Of a DNA stretch of 18,371 nt, positions 13,007 through 18,371 are shown in pieces. The DNA is from Archaeoglobaceae archaeon (GTDB taxonomy: Archaea; Halobacteriota; Archaeoglobi; Archaeoglobales; Archaeoglobaceae): positions 1-18,371 of the forward strand of contig JANXDJ010000022.1 in assembly GCA_025059545.1 (NCBI GenBank), read 5' to 3'. Under the pieces are notes generated by a model. It saw only the letters and a program-made list of their open reading frames with translations, was not told where the DNA came from and ran no database searches. Both the position numbers and the translations under genes were made by a program. Position 1 is the first letter of the stretch. Every line of letters begins with the position of its first letter.

Positions 13007-14137
13007 GTGATCAACGCAACTTTCGATGTTGAGACTGGAAAGATCAAAAGGATCTATGCTTCCGCAAGATATCCATCAGAACAATTGGGAAACATCTTTT
13101 ACGACTCTGAAATAATCCCAAATTTAAAATTCGCTGAAAAATTGCCAAAAGATCTTGAATGCATTCATGCAGTCGTAGCATTCAGAGCTTCCCATATTTT
13201 ATTGTCCAGAGATCTTCTTGGTGGAAAACCACTATACTACGACCAGACTGGTATTTCGTCTTTTAGCTCGTATTTAAATAATCCAAAAGAAGTTTTACCT
13301 GGAGAAATAGTTAAAATAGACTATGAAGGAAAAGTTTTGGAGAAGAGAATCTATAAATTCGAAGAAGTTATAAAGAAGGATGAAAAGAATTTAGAAGAGA
13401 TAGAAGAAGAGATTTTGCAGGAGATAGAAGATTTGAAGCTTGAAAATTACTGTATAGCATTTTCAGGTGGAATAGATTCCGCTCTTCTCGCATCAATCCA
13501 CGATTTACCTCTTATTTCAATAACAGCGAATGAAAAAGAGGAAGAATGGGTCAAAAAGGTTGCAAAAGAATTGTCGAGAGATTTAGAAGTTTTTAGAATT
13601 CGTGAAGAAGAAATAAAGTATGAAATTCAAGAAGTTTCGAAAACAATTGAGACTTCTAACTTTTTACAGCTCTCAATTGCCATTCCAATCCATTTTACAA
13701 TGAAATTCGCAAAAAGAAGGGGTTTTGATGGGATCGTATTTGGACAGGGAGCGGATGAGCTTTTTGGTGGATATAAAAGATACGAGAACTACTCTAGAGT
13801 GGAACTTGAAAAAGCTATGTTAGAGGACTTAAAGAACATTGGAAATAAAAATCTCGTAAGAGATGCAAAACTTTCCTACCAAAACGAAATAAAGCTCATT
13901 TTACCTTATCTAAGGTGGAGAATATTAAGAAATTCTTTGAGCATTCCTATCGAGCTAAAGGTTGCGAGAATTGAAGGAAAAATTGTGAGAAAATACTTTT
14001 TAAGGAAGATCGCTCAAAAATATCTTTCAGAGGAGGTTGTATGGAGAGAAAAGAAGGCTATACAGTATTCAACAGGAGTGGTAAAAATACTGAAAAAGCT
14101 TGGTTATTCACAGACTGGGAAGGACCTTGGGTCTTGA
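13007..14137 (+). CDS. asparagine-synthetase-like PP-loop ligase with degenerate glutaminase domain
   Basis: The 376-residue protein resembles asparagine synthetase B. The N-terminal part (about 1-120) is a shortened glutaminase domain: LLSRDLLGGKPLYYD (65-79) and EVLPGEIVKIDYEGK (95-109) are recognisable, but the protein starts MINATF and lacks the catalytic Cys2 of the MCGI start. The synthetase domain (about 140-376) keeps the PP-loop FSGGIDSALLA (152-162), GQGADELFGGY (246-256), a LILPYL segment (287-292) and VVWREKKAIQYSTG (334-347). It should therefore adenylate a carboxylate and use free ammonia or another amine, not glutamine. The natural substrate is unknown; asparagine formation is possible. 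GTG 13007 is first in an operon with an overlapping HAD phosphatase and a flavoprotein, a context not usual for an ordinary asparagine synthetase. Confidence 0.8.
   Translation: MINATFDVETGKIKRIYASARYPSEQLGNIFYDSEIIPNLKFAEKLPKDLECIHAVVAFRASHILLSRDLLGGKPLYYDQTGISSFSSYLNNPKEVLPGEIVKIDYEGKVLEKRIYKFEEVIKKDEKNLEEIEEEILQEIEDLKLENYCIAFSGGIDSALLASIHDLPLISITANEKEEEWVKKVAKELSRDLEVFRIREEEIKYEIQEVSKTIETSNFLQLSIAIPIHFTMKFAKRRGFDGIVFGQGADELFGGYKRYENYSRVELEKAMLEDLKNIGNKNLVRDAKLSYQNEIKLILPYLRWRILRNSLSIPIELKVARIEGKIVRKYFLRKIAQKYLSEEVVWREKKAIQYSTGVVKILKKLGYSQTGKDLGS
14031..14037 (+). promoter_or_regulatory. internal ribosome binding site for the HAD gene
   Basis: AGGAGGT lies inside the asparagine-synthetase-like coding sequence, 3 nt before ATG 14041. 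The spacing is short but the match is perfect, supporting independent or coupled translation of the overlapping HAD gene. Confidence 0.55.
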
Positions 14138-15000
14138 ACGATTTCGCATACGAGATCTGCTTAGCGGTTTTCAACAACGAGCGATTCTACAGGAATCTCA
14201 GCGAATATGACGACTATTTATTCTATGTGGTAAAAAAGGAGAGATACGAGGCAGGATACACGCTAAAGCTCCTAGTTCCATTCATTTCAGCTTATGGAAT
14301 TGAGGAGAAAGTAATTAATGGGCTCATAAATTCCGCAATATTCGTTCCAGATGCTAAAATAGCGAGTGAAGAAATTCTGCAACACTTTGAGCCCGTAGTG
14401 ATCTCAACAGCCTATAGAAAATTTGTAGCGGAGACCGCAAAAAAAATTGGTTTCAAGATTGTTCATGGAAGCGATGTGGATTTTTCAATGGAACTTGAAA
14501 AAGCTCTTAAGGAGAAATTGCTGGAAAGTGTTGACGTAATAGCTTCCTTGAAAGGTGAAGAGCTTTTTGAATTTCTCGACAAAATTATGTCTAAACTTTG
14601 GGATCGTTTGGCTAATTTAAATGTAGTTGGAGCGAGAGAGAAAGCTGAAATTCTTGAGAAATATGAAACGAATAATCCCATCGTTATAGGAGACAGTATA
14701 ACGGATTGTAAAATGTTTGAGAAAGCTAAGGAACTTGGAGGAGTTGCAATAGCTTTTAATGGAAACAAGTATGCTTTAGAAAAGGCGGACGTGTGTATTG
14801 TGAGTCCCTCAGCCATGAGCACTGCAATAGTCGTTGAAACGCTTTTGAAGAGTGGAATGAATCTAAATCCGCTGAAATCTCAGAAATACCCGAAAGGAAC
14901 GAAGATATATATAATGAGCGATTCAGACTTTGAAGTCGTGCTTGAGGAATCGATGAGAATGAGAGTGAGGTTAAGAGGTTCCGCTGGGAGTTTGGGGTGA
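14041..15000 (+). CDS. HAD-superfamily phosphatase-like protein (EhaR-like)
   Basis: The 319-residue protein has HAD motif I as FTDWEGPW (23-30, Asp25), motif II near VVISTAYR (119-126, Ser122 or Thr123), a conserved lysine around Lys201, and motif III/IV NPIVIGDSITDCKMF (212-226, Asp218 and Asp222). Motif I is DxE rather than DxD, as in the HAD proteins linked to energy-converting hydrogenase in methanogens (EhaR-like). HAD enzymes of this type remove phosphate from small molecules; the substrate is unknown and altered activity is possible because of the DxE. The only start before motif I is ATG 14041, which lies 97 nt inside the upstream gene in another frame. The first 20 residues therefore share DNA with the conserved C-terminus of the synthetase. 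The next gene follows after 4 nt. Confidence 0.75.
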   Translation: MERKEGYTVFNRSGKNTEKAWLFTDWEGPWVLNDFAYEICLAVFNNERFYRNLSEYDDYLFYVVKKERYEAGYTLKLLVPFISAYGIEEKVINGLINSAIFVPDAKIASEEILQHFEPVVISTAYRKFVAETAKKIGFKIVHGSDVDFSMELEKALKEKLLESVDVIASLKGEELFEFLDKIMSKLWDRLANLNVVGAREKAEILEKYETNNPIVIGDSITDCKMFEKAKELGGVAIAFNGNKYALEKADVCIVSPSAMSTAIVVETLLKSGMNLNPLKSQKYPKGTKIYIMSDSDFEVVLEESMRMRVRLRGSAGSLG

Positions 15001-15004
15001 AAAT

Positions 15005-15661
15005 GTGAAAGCGGTTGGAATCCTGGGTTCTCCGAGAAAAGAAGGAAATTCATCTAAAATGCTTCGTGCATGCTTAGAAGAGCTTTCAAATGCAGGATTT
15101 GAAACAGAATTTGTTTATCTTCAAGAGAAGAAGATCAGATATTGTATCGGATGTGGAACTTGTCTAAGAGAGGGCGAATGTATTTTTGATGATGAAATGA
15201 CCGAGCTAAAGGAAATTGTTAAAAATGCCAAAGTTCTTGTTCTCGCTTCTCCGGTTTATTTTCTGAATGTCAGTGCTCAGATGAAGTGCTTCATCGATAG
15301 AATGCTTGCTTTTGGACACAGACCTTCTTTAAGTGGTTATGGGGGCTCTATTGTTACCTATGCTGGAGTTGGAGAACCAAAAGTTGTTGCAGATTATCTT
15401 AACAGAGTCCTCAAAGCATGGGGAATATATCCTGTAGGTTATGCCATAGGTTTTGGCGTTATGCCAGGCGATGTAAAAGAGGAAGACATAGAAAAAGCTA
15501 AAATGCTTGGAAAACAAATAGCGAAGGCATTCGAGGATAGAATTAAACCAGAAGCTAAAAAAGAGGACTTTACCTTACAAAATCAACTAATAACGCTAAT
15601 TAAGAACTACAAGGAGTTTATGAAAGCAGATTACGAATTTTGGAAAGATAAAGTGCGTTAA
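15005..15661 (+). CDS. iron-sulfur flavoprotein (NAD(P)H-dependent FMN reductase family)
   Basis: The 218-residue protein has a flavodoxin-like fold with an FMN-binding start GILGSPRKEGNSSKML (5-20). It also has a compact cysteine cluster CIGCGTCLREGEC (47-59, spacing CX2CX2CX5C) that should hold one [4Fe-4S] cluster, and ASPVYFLNVSAQMK followed by FIDR, typical of the family. Such iron-sulfur flavoproteins, first studied in Methanosarcina and Archaeoglobus, take electrons from ferredoxin or pyridine nucleotides and are linked to oxidant defence or unknown reductions. It starts at GTG with GGGGTGA (14994-15000) upstream, and follows the HAD gene by 4 nt, so it belongs to the same operon. Its stop is only 9 nt from the convergent dsrC stop. 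Confidence 0.88.
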   Translation: MKAVGILGSPRKEGNSSKMLRACLEELSNAGFETEFVYLQEKKIRYCIGCGTCLREGECIFDDEMTELKEIVKNAKVLVLASPVYFLNVSAQMKCFIDRMLAFGHRPSLSGYGGSIVTYAGVGEPKVVADYLNRVLKAWGIYPVGYAIGFGVMPGDVKEEDIEKAKMLGKQIAKAFEDRIKPEAKKEDFTLQNQLITLIKNYKEFMKADYEFWKDKVR

Positions 15662-15670
15662 GACTAATTC

Positions 15671-16018
15671 TTAAATACAGCCCGTTGGTTTTGGCAACCC
15701 AGCAATCCTACAAGCATCTTTAGCTGGACCTTGAGGGAAAAGCTTGTATATATACTGCAGATCTACATGCTGTCCGATATCTTTTTTAGCTTGCTTTACG
15801 AGCATCCTCACTGGTGGAGCAACGCCGTATTTTATATAGTAGCTCCTTAAATATCTTATAATCTTCCAATGTTCTTCGGTTAATTCGATAGGTGGATTGT
15901 TGAATCGAGTATCCTTAGCCAACATTATTGCAATTTCCTCATTCCACTCTTCCCAATCTTGAAGAAAACCATCATCGTCAATTCTAAGCTTCCTTCCTTT
16001 TACCAACAACTCCATCAT
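15671..16018 (-). CDS. dsrC: DsrC (TusE family) sulfur-carrier protein of dissimilatory sulfite reduction
   Basis: The 115-residue protein is a complete DsrC. It carries the family region DDGFLQDWEEWNEEIA (15-30), LTEEHWKIIRYLRSYYIKYG (46-65), and the mobile C-terminal arm DACRIAGLPKPTGCI with Cys103 and the penultimate Cys114, ten residues apart (CX10C). In sulfate and sulfite reducers DsrC receives sulfur from sirohaem sulfite reductase DsrAB as a trisulfide between these cysteines, which is then reduced through the membrane complex DsrMKJOP. Both cysteines are present, so it should be functional. Starts at 16018 and 16015 are both possible, with GGTGATC just upstream. The gene is alone here, as in some other genomes where dsrC is apart from dsrAB. 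Confidence 0.95.
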   Translation of the reverse strand: MMELLVKGRKLRIDDDGFLQDWEEWNEEIAIMLAKDTRFNNPPIELTEEHWKIIRYLRSYYIKYGVAPPVRMLVKQAKKDIGQHVDLQYIYKLFPQGPAKDACRIAGLPKPTGCI

Positions 16019-16047
16019 TGGATCACCAATTTTCGTTTCAACTCTTC

Positions 16048-16057
16048 TAAATATATG
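16048..16057 (-). promoter_or_regulatory. TATA box of dsrC
   Basis: On the minus strand CATATATTTA lies about 35 nt before the ATG at 16018. Transcription would start near 16026, close to the GGTGATC ribosome binding site. Confidence 0.5.
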
Positions 16058-16321
16058 TCTTGCGATTTAGATACTTAAAATGGTTTAAAATGTAATTTAA
16101 AATTTTTAGAAATGTATTTTTAATTGGAAGAGAAGCGTGGCAAATGCAAAGGTTTTTGGAATCGGATCGGTTAAAATAGTTCTTCTACTCAAGATCAGTG
16201 TGATTAAATTTGAGAGCAATACTGCTATCCATACATAAAAAGGCTGAAAAATTTGTAGAAATTGTCAAAAGCATGTATTAAAAATTGTAAGAAATTTTAA
16301 CTTTTAGTAATCCGTCAAAAA

Positions 16322-16331
16322 ATTTTTTAAA
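16322..16331 (+). promoter_or_regulatory. TATA box of the por operon
   Basis: ATTTTTTAAA is centred about 27 nt upstream of the porC ATG, with an A-rich BRE-like GTCAAAAA just before. This supports a leaderless porC message. Confidence 0.6.
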
Positions 16332-16353
16332 CCGACACCTTTGTTTTTGAAAC

Positions 16354-16911
16354 ATGTTAATCGAAGTGAGATTTCATGGAAGAGGTGGGCAAGGAGTTGT
16401 CACTGCAGCAGACTTCTTAGCGGTAGCAGGATTCAAGGAAGATTATTACACATTATCTTTTCCCACATTTGGGGCTGAAAAAAGAGGGACACCAGTTGCC
16501 TCTTTTCTAAGGATCTCTGATGAACCGATCGTTGTTCGAGACGAAATTTATACACCAGACTATGTCGTGGTGCTTGATCCAAGTGTTTTTGAAGCTGTAA
16601 ATGTTGTTTCAGGTTTAAAAGCTAATGGTATGCTCATCGCAAATTATCCAAAAGGTTCTGAAGACCTTAAGTCTGATTTAAAGATAAATAATAAAATTGC
16701 TACTATAAATGCAACAAAGCTTTCTATGAAGATCCTTGGAAGACCGATCACGAACACCGCAATGGTTGGAGCCTTTGCCGGAGCTACAAATCTCTTAAAG
16801 CTCGAAACTCTAAAGGAAACAGTCGAAGAGCTGTTTGAGGGTTCTCTCGCTGAGAAGAACAAACTTCTCATTGAAGAGGCATACAAATACATGAGGGAGG
16901 TGTGCAGATGA
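16354..16911 (+). CDS. porC: pyruvate (2-oxoacid):ferredoxin oxidoreductase, gamma subunit
   Basis: The 185-residue protein shows the gamma-subunit start IEVRFHGRGGQGVVTAADFL (3-22), then SFPTFGAEKRGTPVASFLRI (35-54) and IYTPDYVVVLDPS (66-78). These are all characteristic of PorC/VorC. The enzyme complex oxidises pyruvate with CoA to acetyl-CoA and CO2, reducing ferredoxin, or runs in reverse for carbon fixation. Gene order gamma-delta-alpha (beta expected beyond the window) is the classical archaeal four-subunit arrangement. Pyruvate is assumed as substrate; a 2-oxoisovalerate enzyme has the same architecture. The stop codon overlaps the start of porD (ATGA). Confidence 0.92.
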   Translation: MLIEVRFHGRGGQGVVTAADFLAVAGFKEDYYTLSFPTFGAEKRGTPVASFLRISDEPIVVRDEIYTPDYVVVLDPSVFEAVNVVSGLKANGMLIANYPKGSEDLKSDLKINNKIATINATKLSMKILGRPITNTAMVGAFAGATNLLKLETLKETVEELFEGSLAEKNKLLIEEAYKYMREVCR

Positions 16912-17201
16912 AGCTAAGAATCAACTTGGGAGCAATTTCTGAGCCAATGCAGTCTGAAAAGTTGAAAACTGGCGATTGGGGAACTGAATGGGCTTTCGTT
17001 GATAAAGAAAAGTGCACCGCCTGCAAGGTATGTGAGCAATTTTGCCCAGACGGATGCATAGAGGTTAAAGAATTTGGAAATGAGAAATTTGCAGTCGTAG
17101 ACTATAACTTCTGCAAGGGATGTGGAGTTTGTGCTTCTGTTTGCCCACAGGAAGCGATAAAAATGGAGTTAAAGGAGCTTTTCAAGCTCGAGGTTTGTTG
17201 A
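16908..17201 (+). CDS. porD: pyruvate:ferredoxin oxidoreductase, delta subunit (2[4Fe-4S] ferredoxin)
   Basis: The 97-residue protein has an N-terminal segment of about 30 residues ending in GDWGTEW (22-28), as in other PorD proteins, and two cluster motifs, CTACKVCEQFCP (36-47, Cys36, 39, 42, 46) and CKGCGVCASVCP (69-80, Cys69, 72, 75, 79). It passes electrons from the thiamine diphosphate site of the complex to soluble ferredoxin. ATG 16908 was chosen because it sits in the ATGA overlap with porC and has GGAGGTG (16897-16903) 4 nt upstream. The GTG at 16902 lies within that site. Confidence 0.93.
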   Translation: MKLRINLGAISEPMQSEKLKTGDWGTEWAFVDKEKCTACKVCEQFCPDGCIEVKEFGNEKFAVVDYNFCKGCGVCASVCPQEAIKMELKELFKLEVC

Positions 17202-17211
17202 GGTGATCAAG

Positions 17212-18371
17212 ATGATGAAAGTCGTTAGAGGTTTCTACTCAGTCGCTTATGCGGTTAAGCTTTGCAAGCCAAATGTTGTTTGTGCCTATCCGATAACTCC
17301 ACAAACCCAGATCGTGGAAAATCTTGCAGAAATGCATGCTAATGGTGAACTTGGAAATTGTAGATATATAACTGCAGAATCCGAATTTTCTGCAGCGAGC
17401 ATTCTTGTTGGCGCATCCGCAACAGGAGCAAGGACTTTCACAGCAACCTGTAGTCAGGGGCTAATTCTGATGAGCGAAGTTCTCTTCAACGCCGCTGGTA
17501 TGAGATTGCCGATCGTCATAGTTAATACCAATCGTGCCCTTTCTGCTCCTTTGAGCATTTGGAACGATCTTCAAGACAGTATGGCTTTGAGAGATGCGGG
17601 AATAATTCAAGTTTATGTTGAGAACAATCAAGAAGCCCATGACTTAATTCCTCAGGCATACAAGATCGCTGAAGATCGAAGAGTTCTTTTACCTTTCATG
17701 CTCTGTATGGATGGCTTTAAGCTTACACATGCTTATGAACCAGTAGATCTACTTGAACAGAGTTTAGTTGACAGCTTTTTGCCACCTTATAAACCAACAT
17801 CCTATCTAACCACCAAAAAACCACTCGCTTTTGGTTGCTACGCACCACCACATGTATACATGGAGTTCAGGGTTGCAATGCAGAATGCAATGGAGAGAGC
17901 TAAAAAAGTGATGGAAGGAGTCTTTAGAGAATGGGCGGAGATCTCTGGAAGAGACTGGGGAGGGCATTTAGAAGTTTTAAACCCGGATGCAAAGTTTTTT
18001 GTAATTGCAATGGGCTCCATTGTGGGACTGCTAAGAAAAGTTATCGAAGAGTTACGCAAACAAGGTATGAATGTAGGTCTAATAAAGTTAAGAACTTTCA
18101 GACCTTTTCCAGCAGAGGAGCTTAGAAAAATCCTGGGTAATGCGGAGAAAATTATTGTTTTCGACCGCTCTGTAAGCCTTGGATATGAGGGGAATCTTTC
18201 AATAGAACTGAAATCAGCTTTGTATGGTTCTTCAACTGAGATCATTTCGATGATCCTTGGATTAGGAGGCAGAGATACACCAAAGGATTTCTTAGAGGAT
18301 CTCATTAAGAATGCAATTGCGGGTAAGGAGAAAAGCGGTTTTAAGGGTGTAAAGGATTTTGAAGAGGTGAT
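17212..18371 (+). CDS. porA: pyruvate:ferredoxin oxidoreductase, alpha subunit (3' end cut by window)
   Basis: The frame stays open from ATG 17212 to the window end, giving 386 residues without a stop. It starts MMKVVRGFYSVAYAV and contains the family's YPITPQTQIVE (26-36), ITAESEFSAASILVGASATG (54-73), a TCSQGL motif (79-84) and RPFPAEEL near 300, all typical of the alpha subunit, which binds pyruvate and CoA together with beta. Usual length is about 390-400 residues, so only a few C-terminal residues should be missing. GAGGTGAT (17200-17207) precedes two adjacent ATGs (17212 and 17215); either could be used. It follows porD by 10 nt in the same operon, and porB is expected next. Confidence 0.94.
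   Translation, partial: MMKVVRGFYSVAYAVKLCKPNVVCAYPITPQTQIVENLAEMHANGELGNCRYITAESEFSAASILVGASATGARTFTATCSQGLILMSEVLFNAAGMRLPIVIVNTNRALSAPLSIWNDLQDSMALRDAGIIQVYVENNQEAHDLIPQAYKIAEDRRVLLPFMLCMDGFKLTHAYEPVDLLEQSLVDSFLPPYKPTSYLTTKKPLAFGCYAPPHVYMEFRVAMQNAMERAKKVMEGVFREWAEISGRDWGGHLEVLNPDAKFFVIAMGSIVGLLRKVIEELRKQGMNVGLIKLRTFRPFPAEELRKILGNAEKIIVFDRSVSLGYEGNLSIELKSALYGSSTEIISMILGLGGRDTPKDFLEDLIKNAIAGKEKSGFKGVKDFEEV

Larger units (their letters stand above)
16019..16353. other. AT-rich divergent spacer between dsrC and porC
   Basis: This 335-nt region holds the promoters of both flanking genes: TAAATATATG (16048-16057) for dsrC on the minus strand and ATTTTTTAAA (16322-16331) for porC on the plus strand. 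Between them the sequence is AT-rich. No recognisable gene or RNA is seen. The minus strand stays open for 53 codons (16106-16264) with a hydrophobic predicted product but has no ATG start, ribosome binding site or family match that I recognise. Confidence 0.5.

Noticed and set aside
14463..14822. Minus-strand open frame of 119 codons inside the HAD gene
   Set aside because: It is serine- and leucine-rich antisense of a gene with intact HAD motifs and has no start context.
1..18371. Search by eye for CRISPR repeats, insertion sequences and tRNA genes
   Set aside because: No regularly spaced repeats, transposase-like frames, terminal inverted repeats or tRNA T-loop consensus sequences were noticed; this is a reading by eye and not a computed search.

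Overview
The window looks like a chromosomal segment of a thermophilic euryarchaeon, most probably order Archaeoglobales. Pointers are the archaeal 16S rRNA 5' end, TATA boxes placed for leaderless transcripts, ATGA-coupled genes with strong GGAGGTG ribosome binding sites, an archaeal-type S-adenosylmethionine synthetase, prefoldin beta, a KEOPS Pcc1 subunit, a DsrC protein of dissimilatory sulfur metabolism, an iron-sulfur flavoprotein and a four-subunit-type pyruvate:ferredoxin oxidoreductase. The genus cannot be fixed from the sequence alone. I see no mobile element, CRISPR array or tRNA gene.

Layout. 1-215: 5' end of 16S rRNA on the minus strand, with its leader and promoter (216-441). 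564-1388 (-): alpha/beta hydrolase, divergent from a CYTH/CyaB-type protein (1463-1984, +). 1959-3819 (-): two-gene operon for homocysteine synthesis from aspartate semialdehyde and sulfide (DUF39-CBS protein plus NIL-ferredoxin protein). 3948-4943 (+): CobT-like protein. 5161-5805 (+): secreted lipase, convergent with a small lipoprotein (5825-6322, -). 6449-8809 (+): tightly coupled operon sufC-sufB-pcc1-prefoldin beta. 8823-9122 (-) and 9173-11688 (+): a small DUF2103-like gene divergent from an operon of bifunctional NAD(P)HX repair enzyme and an M20 peptidase that seems to start at CTG. 11675-12871 (-): SAM synthetase. 13007-15661 (+): operon of an asparagine-synthetase-like protein without the glutaminase cysteine, an overlapping HAD phosphatase and an iron-sulfur flavoprotein. 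15671-16018 (-): DsrC. 16354 to the end (+): porC-porD-porA, with porA cut by the window edge.

Much of the content is sulfur, iron-sulfur and redox chemistry: sulfide enters homocysteine, SAM is made from the resulting methionine, SufBC builds Fe-S clusters, DsrC carries sulfur in sulfite reduction, and Por feeds reduced ferredoxin. This is a neighbourhood rather than one regulon, because the transcription units alternate strands.

The most unusual points are: an apparent CTG initiation codon with a perfect ribosome binding site; the asparagine-synthetase-like/HAD/flavoprotein operon with a 97-nt out-of-frame overlap, which could be an uncharacterised amidation or amide-forming pathway; a 50-nt divergent promoter in which one TATA element seems to serve both leaderless genes; and the coupling of Suf, KEOPS and prefoldin genes.
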